Shown here: piece after piece, positions 8,231 to 18,038 of the stretch | Layout: each line of letters starts with the position of its first letter | Numbering within the stretch: position 1 is the first letter of the stretch | Assembly (NCBI RefSeq): GCF_024721115.1 | Contig: NZ_JAMDHK010000012.1 | Location: 62,001 to 126,000, forward strand | Direction: 5' to 3' | DNA from: Salipiger pentaromativorans | GTDB taxonomy: Bacteria > Pseudomonadota > Alphaproteobacteria > Rhodobacterales > Rhodobacteraceae | Length of the DNA: 64,000 nt | Notes under the pieces: model-generated | The model's database searches: none | What the model saw: the letters and a program-made list of their open reading frames with translations, nothing else | What the model was told of the DNA's origin: nothing | Position numbers and translations under genes: made by a program

Positions 8231-9514
8231 TTGGATACCATCTTTGCCCTAGCAAGCGCGCCGGGAAAAGCCGGGGTGGCTGTGATCCGCGTTTCCGGGC
8301 CGAAAGCCTGGGAAGCGGCGGGGGCCTTGGCGGGCCGTTTGCCGGCCCCGCGGCAGGCCGCTCTGCGCCATTTGCGCGATGCCATGGGGCAGGTGCTGGA
8401 CGAGGCACTTGTGCTGGTGTTTCCCGAAGGCGCGAGCTTTACCGGCGATCCGGTTGCGGAATTTCACATCCATGGTAGCACGGCGATCCAGCGCGCGGTG
8501 TTGCGCGCCCTGGACGCGGTCGAAGGGCTGCGTCTGGCGGAGCCCGGGGAATTCACCCGGCGGGCGCTGGAAAACGACCGGCTGGATCTGACTCAGGTCG
8601 AGGCGCTTGCGGATCTGATCGAGGCGGAAACCGAAAGCCAGCGGGCGCAGGCGCTGCGGGTGTTTGCCGGGGCGCTCGGCGAAAAGGTCGAAAGCTGGCG
8701 ACGGGATTTGATCGAGGCGGCGTCGCTTCTGGAAGTGACCATCGACTTCGCGGATGAAGAGGTTCCGGTCGATGTGTCGGACCGGGTGCGGGAACTGCTG
8801 TTGAAAGTCAGCGCTTCGCTTGCCGAACAGCTTCGCGGGATGGACGCGGCGGAGCGGATTCGTTCGGGCTTTGAGGTGGCGATTGTCGGGGCGCCGAATG
8901 TGGGCAAGTCGAGCCTGCTGAATGCACTGGCCGGACGGGATGCGGCGATTACCTCGGATATTGCGGGGACGACCCGCGACGTGATCGAGGTGCGTATGGA
9001 AATCGCCGGTCTACCGGTGACCCTGCTCGATACCGCAGGTTTGCGGGAAACGCAGGATCCTGTGGAGCAGATCGGGATTGCGCGCGCGTTGCAGCGGGCC
9101 GAGCAATCAGACTTGCGGGTGGTTCTGACGGACGCACGCGGGCTACCCGATGTGCTGTTGTCGGAGGAAGATCTGGTTCTGCCCTCCAAGGCCGATCTGA
9201 CTGGGGATGCTAGTGGGATCTCTGTGGTGACGGGGCAGGGCATGGATCGGTTGATTGCCGAGATCGGTGCGCGACTCTCCGAAAAGGTACAGAATGCCGG
9301 TTTGGCGACGCGGGAGCGCCATCGCGTCGCGTTTCAGGATGGAAAAGCCGGGCTGGAGCAGGCGATGATGCTGCTGGAGCGGGGTCCGGACTGGTATGAT
9401 CTGGCAGCGGAAGAAGTTCGCGCGGCGATTCGCAGCTTGGAGCTGTTGATTGGCCGGGTGGATGTCGAAAATCTTTTGGACGAAATCTTTTCGAGCTTCT
9501 GTCTCGGGAAGTGA
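8231..9514 (+). CDS. mnmE: tRNA uridine-5-carboxymethylaminomethyl modification GTPase MnmE
   Basis: The 427-aa protein starts at TTG 8231, with GGAGG 5 bases upstream. It shows the N-terminal tetrahydrofolate-binding domain ([21 protein letters not shown]), a helical domain, the inserted G domain (P-loop GAPNVGKSS near residue 220, [15 protein letters not shown]) and the C-terminal FCLGK, whose cysteine is conserved. With MnmG it modifies the wobble uridine of certain tRNAs. The helical domain resumes after the G domain ([21 protein letters not shown]). The G4 motif (expected NKxD) reads PSKADL, a mild divergence. mnmG follows immediately. Confidence 0.95.
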   Translation: MDTIFALASAPGKAGVAVIRVSGPKAWEAAGALAGRLPAPRQAALRHLRDAMGQVLDEALVLVFPEGASFTGDPVAEFHIHGSTAIQRAVLRALDAVEGLRLAEPGEFTRRALENDRLDLTQVEALADLIEAETESQRAQALRVFAGALGEKVESWRRDLIEAASLLEVTIDFADEEVPVDVSDRVRELLLKVSASLAEQLRGMDAAERIRSGFEVAIVGAPNVGKSSLLNALAGRDAAITSDIAGTTRDVIEVRMEIAGLPVTLLDTAGLRETQDPVEQIGIARALQRAEQSDLRVVLTDARGLPDVLLSEEDLVLPSKADLTGDASGISVVTGQGMDRLIAEIGARLSEKVQNAGLATRERHRVAFQDGKAGLEQAMMLLERGPDWYDLAAEEVRAAIRSLELLIGRVDVENLLDEIFSSFCLGK

Positions 9515-9518
9515 GGAG

Positions 9519-9534
9519 TGTTTCACGTGAAACA
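9519..9534. promoter_or_regulatory. parS: parS centromere site 1 (perfect palindrome)
   Basis: The sequence TGTTTCACGTGAAACA is an exact match to the bacterial parS consensus bound by ParB, and is fully palindromic. It sits between the mnmG ribosome-binding site and the first codons of mnmG. parA and parB lie 2.5 kb downstream. Confidence 0.95.
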
Positions 9535-11395
9535 TCGCGACTTCGATGTGGTGGTTGTCGGGGGCGGGCACGCGGGCGCGGAAGCGGCTGCGGCCTCTGC
9601 CCGTCTTGGCGCCAGAACGGCCCTGGTCACGTTGTCCGAGGCGGGGATCGGAGTGATGTCCTGCAATCCGGCGATTGGCGGGTTAGGGAAGGGGCATCTC
9701 GTGCGCGAGATCGACGCGATGGACGGGGTCATGGGCCGCGTCGCGGATCAGGCAGGGATTCAATTCCGTCTGCTCAATCGTCGAAAGGGGCCGGCGGTTC
9801 AAGGACCGCGCGCGCAGGCGGATCGCAAGCTCTATCGGGAAGCGATGCAGCGCGAGATGCGCGCAACGCCGAACCTGACCGTGGTTGAAGGCGAAGCGGT
9901 GGATTTGCTGCTTAGCGGAGATCAGGTTCGGGGTGTCGTCCTCGAGGACGGAACGCAGCTCGCGGCCGGAGCGGTGGTTCTGACGACGGGGACGTTTCTG
10001 CGCGGCGTCATCCACATTGGCGATCAGTCGCGGCCCGGGGGGCGGATTGGCGACAAGCCTTCTGTGCGGTTGGCGGAACGCATCGACGATCTTGGGCTGG
10101 AGCTTGGCCGTCTGAAAACCGGAACGCCGCCGCGGCTGGATGGCCGGACCATCGACTGGGCGCAGCTTGAAGACCAGCCGGGAGATGACGAACCGGTGAT
10201 GTTTTCCTTCCTGTCGGAAGCGCCCGTCGCGCGGCAGGTGAGCTGCGGGATCACCCACACAAATACCCGGACGCATGAGATTATCCGAGAAAATCTCGGT
10301 CGTTCCGCCATGTATGGCGGACATATCGAAGGGGTCGGTCCCCGCTACTGCCCGTCGATCGAGGACAAGATCGTGCGGTTTGCCGACAAGACCTCGCATC
10401 AGATCTTCCTGGAACCCGAAGGGCTCGACGATCACACGATCTACCCGAACGGAATTTCCACTTCTCTGCCGGTGGATGTTCAGGTGGACTACGTGCGCTC
10501 GATCGCCGGGCTTGAGAAGGCCGAGATCCTTCAGCCGGGCTATGCCATCGAATACGATTACGTCGATCCGCGCTCGCTGGACCTGCGTCTTGCGGTGCGC
10601 ACGGTTGCGGGGCTGTTCCTGGCCGGGCAGATCAATGGCACGACGGGATACGAGGAAGCTGCGGCGCAGGGGCTGGTTGCCGGTCTGAACGCCGCGCGCG
10701 AGGCGCTTGGCGCGGAGCCGGTGCATTTCGGGCGCTCGGAATCCTATATCGGTGTGATGGTGGATGATCTCACCTCGCGCGGGGTTTCCGAGCCCTATCG
10801 CATGTTCACCTCCCGTGCCGAGTTCCGGCTGTCGCTGCGCGCGGATAACGCCGACCAGCGACTGACGCCCAAGGCGATGGCGCTGGGCTGCGTTTCGGAC
10901 GACCGGTGCGCGCGGTTTAACGAGAAGATGGACAAGCTGAAGAACGGTCGGGCCGCTCTGGAAGAGCGCCAGTTTACCCCGAAGGATGTCACCGCGCTGG
11001 GGATCCAGGTTGCGCCGGATGGGCAGAAGCGGAACGGGTTCCAGCTTTTGGCCTTCCCGGATGTGACCATGGCCACGTTGAAGGCGGGCGAACCTGGCTT
11101 CGGTGAGATCGACCTCGAGATTGCGGAGCAGCTTGAGCGCGATGCGCTCTACGCCAACTACATCGCCCGGCAGCAGCGGGATGTGGAAGCGCTGCGGCGA
11201 GACGAGGCGATGACGATTCCGACCGGCTTCGATTTCGCGGGGATCGAAGGGCTGTCGAACGAGCTGAAACACAAGCTCGCCTTGGCGCGCCCGGAAAATC
11301 TGGCGCAAGCGGGGAAGGTGGATGGCATGACGCCTGCGGCGCTCTCCTTGCTCTTGCTGCGGGTCCGCCGTCATGGCCAGGCCAAAACCGCATGA
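9527..11395 (+). CDS. mnmG: tRNA uridine-5-carboxymethylaminomethyl modification enzyme MnmG (GidA)
   Basis: The 622-aa flavoprotein partners MnmE. The FAD-binding [14 protein letters not shown] lies at the N-terminus, followed by [14 protein letters not shown] and the second GidA signature [15 protein letters not shown]. Both conserved catalytic-region cysteines are present. I place the start at GTG 9527 because GAGGAG (9513-9518) sits 8 bases upstream; an alternative GTG at 9518 would add MFH and has no room for a ribosome site. A perfect parS (9519-9534) covers this spacer and the first codons. The stop overlaps the rsmG start by ATGA. Confidence 0.93.
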   Translation: MKHRDFDVVVVGGGHAGAEAAAASARLGARTALVTLSEAGIGVMSCNPAIGGLGKGHLVREIDAMDGVMGRVADQAGIQFRLLNRRKGPAVQGPRAQADRKLYREAMQREMRATPNLTVVEGEAVDLLLSGDQVRGVVLEDGTQLAAGAVVLTTGTFLRGVIHIGDQSRPGGRIGDKPSVRLAERIDDLGLELGRLKTGTPPRLDGRTIDWAQLEDQPGDDEPVMFSFLSEAPVARQVSCGITHTNTRTHEIIRENLGRSAMYGGHIEGVGPRYCPSIEDKIVRFADKTSHQIFLEPEGLDDHTIYPNGISTSLPVDVQVDYVRSIAGLEKAEILQPGYAIEYDYVDPRSLDLRLAVRTVAGLFLAGQINGTTGYEEAAAQGLVAGLNAAREALGAEPVHFGRSESYIGVMVDDLTSRGVSEPYRMFTSRAEFRLSLRADNADQRLTPKAMALGCVSDDRCARFNEKMDKLKNGRAALEERQFTPKDVTALGIQVAPDGQKRNGFQLLAFPDVTMATLKAGEPGFGEIDLEIAEQLERDALYANYIARQQRDVEALRRDEAMTIPTGFDFAGIEGLSNELKHKLALARPENLAQAGKVDGMTPAALSLLLLRVRRHGQAKTA

Positions 11396-12015
11396 CACTG
11401 ATAGATCCGCGCCTGCCGGAGCTCGATGTTTCACGTGAAACACTCGACCGGCTCACCCACTTTGTCGATCTGTTGGAAAAGTGGTCCCCAAAGATCAATC
11501 TGGTGTCGCGCAACACGCTGAGCGAAAGCTGGAGCCGTCACATTGTGGATTCGGCGCAGGTCTTTCAGATTCCCGACCGGCGCAGCGGGCGCTGGGCCGA
11601 TCTCGGGGCCGGCGGTGGCTTCCCCGGTCTGGTCGTGGCGATCCTCGCGCAAGAGCTCGCGCCGGATCTCGAGGTGGTTCTGGTGGAAAGCGATCAACGC
11701 AAGGGCGTCTTCCTGAGGTCGGTCCTGCGCGAAACCGGGGTAAGCGCGCGGGTTCTCGTGGGCCGGATCGAAGAGATTGATCCGCTGAATGCCGACGTGC
11801 TGAGCGCCCGTGCGCTGGCCGATCTCTCCACGCTCATGGGGTTTGCCGACCGGCATCTCGCGACAACCGGTCAGGGGGTGTTCCTGAAAGGTGCCAACTG
11901 GAAAAAAGAACTCGATGCTGCCCGGGAATCGTGGAAGTTTCGCTGCGCGCAGCGTACAAGCATTACTGATCCCAACGCAGTCGTTTTGACCATCGGAGCT
12001 CTGACTCATGTCTGA
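11392..12015 (+). CDS. rsmG: 16S rRNA (guanine527-N7)-methyltransferase RsmG (GidB)
   Basis: The 207-aa protein methylates G527 of 16S rRNA using S-adenosylmethionine. Visible features are [13 protein letters not shown], the SAM-binding [29 protein letters not shown] and [11 protein letters not shown]. The VSRET residues near the N-terminus are encoded by the second perfect parS site (11427-11442). It overlaps mnmG by 4 bases and parA by 8 bases (12008-12015), so all three are probably on one transcript. Length is normal for the family. Confidence 0.95.
   Translation: MTLIDPRLPELDVSRETLDRLTHFVDLLEKWSPKINLVSRNTLSESWSRHIVDSAQVFQIPDRRSGRWADLGAGGGFPGLVVAILAQELAPDLEVVLVESDQRKGVFLRSVLRETGVSARVLVGRIEEIDPLNADVLSARALADLSTLMGFADRHLATTGQGVFLKGANWKKELDAARESWKFRCAQRTSITDPNAVVLTIGALTHV
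11427..11442. promoter_or_regulatory. parS: parS centromere site 2 (perfect palindrome, inside rsmG)
   Basis: A second exact TGTTTCACGTGAAACA lies 1.9 kb from the first, inside the rsmG coding sequence, where it specifies part of DVSRETL. A ParB site embedded in coding sequence keeps both the DNA palindrome and the reading frame fixed. Confidence 0.95.
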
Positions 12016-12817
12016 TCCGTCGCGGCCCAGCGGCCCCAAAATCATCGCCATTGCTAACCAGAAGGGCGGCGTCGGCAAAACCACGACGACGATCAATCTG
12101 GGGGCCGCTCTGGCTGAACGCGGCTTCAACATCCTGGTGGTCGATCTCGATCCGCAGGGCAATTCCTCGACGGGGCTGGGGATCGAACCCGACGACCGCG
12201 AGTTCACCACTTACGAACTGCTTCTGGAAGACATCGAGCTCGATCAGGTGATCCTGAAGACCGATCAGGACAAGCTGCACCTGATCCCGGCGACGGTGGA
12301 TCTCAGCTCGGCGGATATCGAACTGGTGGCCAATGAAAAGCGCAGCTTCCTCCTGCACGATGCGCTGCGCCAGACCGAGATGGACCGCTTCGGCTTCGAT
12401 TACATCCTGATCGACTGCCCGCCCTCGCTGAACCTTCTCACGGTGAACGCCATGGTGGCGGCGCATTCCGTTCTGGTGCCGCTGCAAAGCGAATTTTTCG
12501 CCCTGGAAGGTTTGTCGCAGCTCATGCTGACCATTCGTGAGGTGCGCCAGACGGCCAATCCGAACCTGCGGATCGAAGGGGTTGTGCTCACCATGTATGA
12601 CGCGCGCAACAACCTGTCGCGCCAGGTCGAGGACGACGCGCGCGAAAACCTCGGCGATCTGGTGTTTTCCACGGTCATCCCGCGCAACGTTCGCGTCAGC
12701 GAGGCGCCGTCCTTTGCGATGCCGGTGCTGTCCTATGACGGGCAGTCCAAAGGGGCGACCGCCTATCGCGCGCTGGCCGACGAGCTTCTGCGCAAGAACG
12801 CCCGCCTGGCGGCCTGA
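12008..12817 (+). CDS. parA: Chromosome partitioning ATPase ParA (Soj)
   Basis: The 269-aa protein has the deviant Walker A KGGVGKTT at residues 19-26, the switch region VVDLDPQGNSSTGLG, and Walker B-like IDCPPSLNLLTVNAM. It is a short, chromosomal-type ParA with no N-terminal helix-turn-helix. It binds DNA non-specifically and, stimulated by ParB, moves newly replicated origins toward the poles. The start lies within the end of rsmG, and parB follows after 24 bases with AAGAAAGAGC in the gap. Confidence 0.96.
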   Translation: MSDPSRPSGPKIIAIANQKGGVGKTTTTINLGAALAERGFNILVVDLDPQGNSSTGLGIEPDDREFTTYELLLEDIELDQVILKTDQDKLHLIPATVDLSSADIELVANEKRSFLLHDALRQTEMDRFGFDYILIDCPPSLNLLTVNAMVAAHSVLVPLQSEFFALEGLSQLMLTIREVRQTANPNLRIEGVVLTMYDARNNLSRQVEDDARENLGDLVFSTVIPRNVRVSEAPSFAMPVLSYDGQSKGATAYRALADELLRKNARLAA

Positions 12818-12841
12818 GAGACCTAACAAGAAAGAGCAGAT

Positions 12842-13747
12842 ATGGCTGATAAGAAGGAAACCCGCCGAGGATTGGGCCGTGGCCTTTCCGCGCTGATGTC
12901 GGATGTGGATATGCGCCCGGCGCCGGAAAGCGACGAGGCCGCTCCGAAAACGCCCGACCGCCTGGTCCCGATCGAGAAGCTGGCGCCGAACAAGGATCAG
13001 CCGCGCCGGAGCTTTACCCCTGAGCAGCTTCAGGAGCTTTCGGATTCGATCCGCGCCAAGGGGATCCTTCAGCCGATCATCGTGCGGCCGGCGCCGGGCG
13101 GCGAGGGTCAGTTCGAGATCGTGGCGGGCGAACGGCGCTGGCGTGCGGCGCAGATGGCGCAGCTCCACGAAGTGCCGGTGCTGGTGCGCGATCTAGACGA
13201 TCAGGAAATGCTCGAAATCGCGATCATCGAGAACATCCAGCGCGCGGATCTGAACGCCATCGAAGAGGCGGCGGGCTACCGGCAACTCATGTATCGCTTC
13301 GGGCATACGCAGGAAAAGATCGCCGAGGCGCTTGGCAAAAGCCGCAGCCATATCGCCAACCTCCTGCGGCTCCTCAACCTGCCGGAGCCGGTTCAGGAAC
13401 ATGTGCGCGCCGGCGATCTGAGCGCCGGCCACGCGCGGACGCTAGTGACTGCTCGGGATCCCGAGCGCATGGCGGAAGAGATTATTCGCAAAAAGCTCTC
13501 GGTGCGGCAGGCCGAAGCGCTGCTGCGCGCCGAGACGCAGCCGCCTCAGCGCAAGACGCCGGCGGCCTCCTTCGTGATGGAGAAAGACGCGGATACCAAG
13601 GCGCTCGAAGGCGATCTCTCCGCCGCGCTTGGCATGAAGGTCACGGTGTCGCACAAGCCGGGCGCGGAATCCGGCACGCTCAGCATCTCCTACGGGTCCT
13701 TCGAGGAACTGGATTCGCTCTGCATGATCCTGAGCGCGGCGCGTTGA
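12842..13747 (+). CDS. parB: Chromosome partitioning protein ParB (Spo0J)
   Basis: The 301-aa protein begins with a basic RRGLGRGLSAL motif (residues 8-18) that in ParB proteins contacts ParA. The CTP-binding N domain includes NKDQPRRSF and GERRWRAA (about 96-103). The helix-turn-helix QEKIAEALGKSRSHIANLLRL would bind parS, and a C-terminal dimerisation domain ends the protein. ParB loads at parS and spreads as a CTP-dependent clamp. Two perfect parS sites lie 1.4 and 3.3 kb upstream. It ends the origin-proximal operon and converges with hemW over a shared hairpin. Confidence 0.96.
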   Translation: MADKKETRRGLGRGLSALMSDVDMRPAPESDEAAPKTPDRLVPIEKLAPNKDQPRRSFTPEQLQELSDSIRAKGILQPIIVRPAPGGEGQFEIVAGERRWRAAQMAQLHEVPVLVRDLDDQEMLEIAIIENIQRADLNAIEEAAGYRQLMYRFGHTQEKIAEALGKSRSHIANLLRLLNLPEPVQEHVRAGDLSAGHARTLVTARDPERMAEEIIRKKLSVRQAEALLRAETQPPQRKTPAASFVMEKDADTKALEGDLSAALGMKVTVSHKPGAESGTLSISYGSFEELDSLCMILSAAR

Positions 13748-13765
13748 GCGCCACCCGCTGATCAT

Positions 13766-13800
13766 CTGTCCGCGCCGGGGGTCTTCCACGGCGCGGACAG
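13766..13800. terminator. Bidirectional hairpin between parB and hemW
   Basis: CTGTCCGCGCC (13766-13776) pairs perfectly with GGCGCGGACAG (13790-13800), an 11-bp stem with a 13-nt loop. It lies between convergent genes. There is no T-tract on either side, so it may block transcription only weakly or act as a transcript 3'-end stabiliser with Rho. Confidence 0.6.
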
Positions 13801-13807
13801 TCCGAGC

Positions 13808-14965
13808 TTACTCGGACAAAAGGTCCGCAAGCAGCGCGTTCAGCACCATGCGCCCCTGCAAGGTCGCGCCAAAGCGCTCACCCGTCGTCCAGATCAATCC
13901 CATCTCACGCAACCGCTCCAGCGGCAGACGGGCCGCTCGCTCACCGCCGATCTGCGCCGCCCGCTCCAGGTCGAGCCCTTCCGACAGCCGAAGCCCCATC
14001 ATCACATATTCGGTCCAGATGTCTTCGGGCGACAGCGTCTCGGCGCTTTCCTCGCCCGAGCCCTGTTCCACCGCGCTCAGCCAGGCGCCGGGCTGGCGAT
14101 AGGCCACCGTCGCGGCTCGTTGGCCGTTTCGCGTCAGACGCCCATGGGCGCCGGGTCCGATCCCGACGTAATCGCCGCCGCGCCAATAGACCAGATTGTG
14201 CCGCGACATGGCGCCGGGCGCGGCATGGTTCGATACTTCATAGGCCGAAAACCCGGCGGACTCGCAAATCTCCTGGGTGGCAAGATAGAGATCCGCGGCG
14301 AGATCCTCATCGGGCAGATCCCGCAGCTTCCCGGCCTGCGCCCGGTCCCAGAAGGCGGTGCCTTCCTCCACAGTGAGTTGATAAAGCGACAGGTGATCGC
14401 CCGCCAGCGCGAGCGCCTCGCGCAGCTCCTCTTCCCAATCCTTCAGGCTCTGGTTCTGTCGGGCATAGATGAGGTCGAAGGTCACCCGGTCAAAGACCGA
14501 TTTGGCGATGTCGAGCGCGGCCAGTGCCTCGCGCACATCGTGCAGACGCCCCAGCCGCCGCAGATCCGGCGCCCGCAACGCCTGCACCCCGAGAGAGACC
14601 CGGTTGACGCCGGCCAGCGCAAAGCCCTCGAATTTCCGCGCTTCGACCGAACGGGGATTGGCCTCGAGCGTGATCTCGATGTCATTGGCCCAGGCCCAGT
14701 GATCCCGCGCGGCACGCAGGACGGCGCCAACGGTTTCGGGCAGCATCAGAGAGGGCGTGCCGCCGCCGAAATAGATCGAGTTCAGAACGCGGCCCGAGGT
14801 GATTTCGCCATAGCGGGCGAGATCGCGAACCAGCGCCTCCGCCCAGCGGGTCTGATCGACCTGCGCCACCACATGGCTGTTGAAGTCGCAATAGGGGCAT
14901 TTGGCCTCGCAAAACGGCCAGTGCACATAAAGCGCAAAGCCCCCGTCGCGCCAGGTCTCAGCCAA
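13808..14965 (-). CDS. hemW: Radical SAM heme chaperone HemW
   Basis: The 385-aa protein has CEAKCPYCDF, the CxxxCxxC radical-SAM cluster motif with C19, C23 and C26. It also has SIYFGGGTPSLM, EANPRSVE and GVNRVSLGVQA. HemW-type proteins bind heme and a 4Fe-4S cluster and insert heme into membrane enzymes; they resemble oxygen-independent coproporphyrinogen oxidase HemN but lack the extra N-terminal residues of true HemN, as here. The start overlaps the 3' end of rdgB by 8 bases. It is the last gene of the rph-rdgB-hemW operon. Confidence 0.92.
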   Translation of the reverse strand: MAETWRDGGFALYVHWPFCEAKCPYCDFNSHVVAQVDQTRWAEALVRDLARYGEITSGRVLNSIYFGGGTPSLMLPETVGAVLRAARDHWAWANDIEITLEANPRSVEARKFEGFALAGVNRVSLGVQALRAPDLRRLGRLHDVREALAALDIAKSVFDRVTFDLIYARQNQSLKDWEEELREALALAGDHLSLYQLTVEEGTAFWDRAQAGKLRDLPDEDLAADLYLATQEICESAGFSAYEVSNHAAPGAMSRHNLVYWRGGDYVGIGPGAHGRLTRNGQRAATVAYRQPGAWLSAVEQGSGEESAETLSPEDIWTEYVMMGLRLSEGLDLERAAQIGGERAARLPLERLREMGLIWTTGERFGATLQGRMVLNALLADLLSE

Positions 14966-15569
14966 AACAGCCCGTCACGAATTTTGCGAAGGCATCGGCG
15001 CGGTGGCTGATGCGGTTCTTTTCCCAGCGATCCATCTCGCCGAAAGTGATGTCATATCCCTGCGGCTGGAACACCGGGTCGTAGCCATGCCCCTGATCGC
15101 CCCGCATCGGCCAGACGACGCGGCCTTCCATCACGCCGGGGAACACCTCGTCATGCCCGTCCGGCCAGGCCAGAACCAGGGTGCAGCAGAAGCGCGCGGT
15201 CCAGGGTTCCGGCTGGCCCGAGGCCAGCAGCTCGCGATGCGCCCGCTCCATGGCCATGACAAAGTCGCGACCCGTCTCTGTTTCGGCCCAATCCGCGGTA
15301 TAAACCCCCGGCGCACCGCCCAGAGCGTCGATCTCGATGCCGCTGTCATCCGACAGGGCCGGCAGCCCTGTCGCCTGCGCGGCGGCATGTGCCTTGATCC
15401 GCGCGTTCTCGACAAAGGTCGTGCCGGTTTCTTCCGGTTCCGGCAGCCCCATCTCGGCGGCGCCGACCACCGCGACATCGAAAGGTTTCAGCAGATCGGC
15501 GATCTCGACCAGCTTGCCGGCGTTATGGGTGGCCACCAACAGGCGGTCACCCTCGAAGCGCCGGCTCAT
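14958..15569 (-). CDS. rdgB: XTP/dITP (non-canonical purine NTP) pyrophosphatase RdgB
   Basis: The 203-aa protein has the HAM1/RdgB signatures: [14 protein letters not shown] at the N-terminus, [31 protein letters not shown], and [10 protein letters not shown] with [10 protein letters not shown] near the end. It hydrolyses ITP, dITP and XTP to monophosphates, preventing their incorporation into nucleic acid. ATG 15569 overlaps the rph stop by ATGA. A longer open frame upstream lies inside rph in another frame and is not used. Confidence 0.95.
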   Translation of the reverse strand: MSRRFEGDRLLVATHNAGKLVEIADLLKPFDVAVVGAAEMGLPEPEETGTTFVENARIKAHAAAQATGLPALSDDSGIEIDALGGAPGVYTADWAETETGRDFVMAMERAHRELLASGQPEPWTARFCCTLVLAWPDGHDEVFPGVMEGRVVWPMRGDQGHGYDPVFQPQGYDITFGEMDRWEKNRISHRADAFAKFVTGCFG

Positions 15570-16279
15570 GCCACCGCCGCTTTCTGCGCTGCCACAAGCT
15601 GCGCGACCCCGGCCTCGGCCAGATCCATGAGCTCGGCCATCTGCGCCCGGGAGAAGACAGCGCCTTCCGCCGACATCTGCACCTCGATGAGCTGGCCGTC
15701 GCCGCGCAGGATGAAATTCCCGTCCACACCGGCCTCGCTGTCCTCGGGATAGTCTAGATCCAGCACCGGCTGGCCCGCATAGATCCCGCAGCTCACCGCC
15801 GCCACCGGCGAGATCAGCGGATCGGTGATCACGTCGCCAGCCTTCATCAGCTTGTTCACCGCCAGTTTCAGCGCCACCCAGCCGCCGGTGATCGAGGCGC
15901 AGCGCGTGCCGCCATCCGCCTGGATCACATCGCAATCCACGGTGATCTGGCGTTCCCCCAGCGCCACCCGGTCGACCCCGGCGCGCAGGCTCCGTCCGAT
16001 CAGCCGCTGGATCTCCACGGTCCGGCCGCCCTGTTTGCCGCTTGCCGCCTCGCGCCGCATGCGCGACCCGGTCGAGCGCGGCAGCATGCCGTATTCCGCC
16101 GTGACCCAGCCCAGGCCCGAGCCCTTGATGAAGGGCGGAACGCGCTCTTCGATCGAGGCGGTGCAGATCACATGCGTGTCGCCCATCTTGATCAGGCACG
16201 AGCCCTCCGCATGTTTTGTCACACCCGTTTCGATTGAAACGGTCCGCATTTCGCTTAAATCTCGTCCTGACGGTCTCAT
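15566..16279 (-). CDS. rph: Ribonuclease PH
   Basis: The 237-aa protein is a phosphorolytic 3'-5' exoribonuclease that trims tRNA 3' ends. Visible motifs are [12 protein letters not shown] at the start, [44 protein letters not shown], and [19 protein letters not shown] 16279 (MRPSGR) is the family start; the frame extends 53 codons upstream but over intergenic DNA. It is divergent from hrcA across 113 bases and heads the rph-rdgB-hemW operon. Confidence 0.95.
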   Translation of the reverse strand: MRPSGRDLSEMRTVSIETGVTKHAEGSCLIKMGDTHVICTASIEERVPPFIKGSGLGWVTAEYGMLPRSTGSRMRREAASGKQGGRTVEIQRLIGRSLRAGVDRVALGERQITVDCDVIQADGGTRCASITGGWVALKLAVNKLMKAGDVITDPLISPVAAVSCGIYAGQPVLDLDYPEDSEAGVDGNFILRGDGQLIEVQMSAEGAVFSRAQMAELMDLAEAGVAQLVAAQKAAVA

Positions 16280-16339
16280 CGGCGCCCCTTTCTCGGTTGC
16301 GACCGGGATACTGATGCCTCGCGATCCCCGCAACCCCGA

Positions 16340-16368
16340 TTGACGGCGCGCAACAGGCGCCTTTAATG
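16340..16368 (+). promoter_or_regulatory. Putative housekeeping promoter of hrcA-grpE
   Basis: TTGACG (16340-16345) is followed by a 17-base spacer and TTAATG (16363-16368), a reasonable sigma-70-type promoter 25 bases before hrcA ATG 16393. No CIRCE inverted repeat (TTAGCACTC-N9-GAGTGCTAA) is present in the 113-bp rph-hrcA gap. Confidence 0.5.
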
Positions 16369-16392
16369 ACCGCAGGACGCGGAGAGAAAAGG

Positions 16393-17463
16393 ATGAAAGA
16401 GGGTACACATCTCCTCGAAGAATTGAACGATCGTTCACGCGAAGTCTTCCGCAGGGTCGTCGAGAGCTATCTCGAATTCGGCGAGCCCGTGGGATCGCGC
16501 ACGCTCACCCGCGCGCTCAGCGAAAAGGTCTCTGCCGCGACGATCCGCAATGTGATGCAGGATCTGGAATTCCTCGGGCTGCTCGACAGCCCTCATGTCA
16601 GCGCCGGGCGCATCCCGACGCAGATGGGCCTGCGGATGTTTGTCGATGGTCTGCTCGAGGTCCGCGATCTCGACCACACCGATCGCGAAAAGCTCGACGC
16701 GACGCTGGGGCCGGGTGGCAGCGGAGACGATGTCTCGGGAGTGCTCGACCGGGTGGGCGCGGCGCTGTCCGGGGTCACCCGGGGGGCCTCGCTGGTGCTG
16801 ACCCCGAAACAGGAAGCGCCGATCAAGCATATCGAATTTGTCAGCCTCGGCCATGACCGGGCGCTGGTGGTGCTCGTCTTCGCCGACGGCCATGTGGAAA
16901 ACCGCCTGTTCACGCCACCGCCGGGGCAGACCCCCAGCTCGATGCGCGAGGCGGCGAATTTTCTCAACGCGCTGATCGAGGGCAAAACCCTGGCCGAACT
17001 GCGCCGCGTGATGGCCGACGAGATTATCCGCCGCCGTCAGGAGATCGACAGCCTGGCGGCCGATCTCATCGAGGCGGGCATCGCCACCTGGGAGGGCGAT
17101 GCGGATACCTCGGCGCGGCTGATCGTGCGCGGCCGGGCGAATCTTCTGGGAGGCGAGGCGGAAAGCGACGAGCTGGATCGTATCCGCAGCCTGTTCGACG
17201 ATCTGGAGCGCAAGCGCGACATTGCCGAGTTTCTCGAACTGGCCGAGAGCGGCGATGGTGTGCGCATTTTTATCGGCTCCGAGAACAAACTTTTCTCACT
17301 TTCGGGTTCCTCTCTGGTGGTCTCTCCCTATATGAACGCGGATCGTAAGATCATCGGCGCGGTGGGCGTCATCGGACCCACGCGCCTCAACTATGGCCGG
17401 ATCGTTCCCATTGTGGATTATACGGCGCAGCTGGTCGGCAGGCTGATTGCCGAGCGGAGCTAG
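16393..17463 (+). CDS. hrcA: Heat-inducible transcription repressor HrcA
   Basis: The 356-aa protein has an N-terminal winged helix ([28 protein letters not shown], then [19 protein letters not shown] and HVSAGRIPT) and a GAF-like plus dimerisation region ([30 protein letters not shown]). HrcA binds CIRCE operators, typically at groESL, and needs GroEL to stay active. ATG 16393 is preferred over 16366 because GGAGAG lies 6 bases before it. It is followed by grpE after 9 bases, the usual hrcA-grpE order. Confidence 0.95.
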   Translation: MKEGTHLLEELNDRSREVFRRVVESYLEFGEPVGSRTLTRALSEKVSAATIRNVMQDLEFLGLLDSPHVSAGRIPTQMGLRMFVDGLLEVRDLDHTDREKLDATLGPGGSGDDVSGVLDRVGAALSGVTRGASLVLTPKQEAPIKHIEFVSLGHDRALVVLVFADGHVENRLFTPPPGQTPSSMREAANFLNALIEGKTLAELRRVMADEIIRRRQEIDSLAADLIEAGIATWEGDADTSARLIVRGRANLLGGEAESDELDRIRSLFDDLERKRDIAEFLELAESGDGVRIFIGSENKLFSLSGSSLVVSPYMNADRKIIGAVGVIGPTRLNYGRIVPIVDYTAQLVGRLIAERS

Positions 17464-17472
17464 AGGTGAAGA

Positions 17473-18030
17473 ATGGCAGACCCGAAGAACGACGAGTTTC
17501 TCGATGACATCGAAGCCGCCGAGGCCGAAGCCTACGCAGAGGATGCGGAAGAGCTCGACCCCGAAGCGATCGAGCTGGATGCGCTGCGCGCCGAACGCGA
17601 CGAGCTGAAGGACCGCTTCATGCGCGCGCTGGCCGATGCGGAGAATGCCCGCAAGCGCGCCGACAAGGACCGCCGCGAAGCACAGCAATATGGCGGCTCG
17701 CGGCTCGCCCGCGATCTGCTGCCGGTCTACGACAACTTGCAGCGGGCGCTGAACGCGGCACGCGACGAAAACGCCGCCGCGGCGCTGATCGAGGGGATCG
17801 AGCTGACCCTGCGCGAGCTGCTGAACGTGTTCTCGAAACACGGCATGACCGCGATCAAGCCCGAGGTCGGCGACAAGTTCGACCCGCAGCAGCATGAGGC
17901 GATGTTCGAGGCGCCGCTGCCGGGGACCAAGGCGGGCGAGATCATCCAGGTCTCTGCCGAGGGTTTCATGCTTTACGACCGGCTGCTGCGTCCGGCGCAG
18001 GTCGGCGTGAGCTCGATGCCCGCAAGCTGA
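17473..18030 (+). CDS. grpE: Nucleotide exchange factor GrpE
   Basis: The 185-aa protein has a very acidic N-terminal tail (DDIEAAEAEAYAEDAEELDPE), a long coiled-coil helix (LRAERDELKDRFMRALADAENARKR) and a C-terminal beta domain with PEVGDKFDPQQHEAM and VSAEGFMLYDRLLRPAQVGVS. It releases ADP from DnaK in the Hsp70 cycle. dnaK and dnaJ are not in the window. It ends the hrcA operon, and a strong hairpin terminator follows. Confidence 0.95.
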   Translation: MADPKNDEFLDDIEAAEAEAYAEDAEELDPEAIELDALRAERDELKDRFMRALADAENARKRADKDRREAQQYGGSRLARDLLPVYDNLQRALNAARDENAAAALIEGIELTLRELLNVFSKHGMTAIKPEVGDKFDPQQHEAMFEAPLPGTKAGEIIQVSAEGFMLYDRLLRPAQVGVSSMPAS

Positions 18031-18038
18031 GGCGCGGG

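Noticed and set aside
9518-9526. GTG 9518 as the mnmG start, giving MFHVKH
   Set aside because: It directly abuts the GAGGA ribosome site, leaving no spacer; GTG 9527 is better placed. Kept as an alternative.
16280-16392. A CIRCE operator upstream of hrcA
   Set aside because: No TTAGCACTC/GAGTGCTAA repeat is present.
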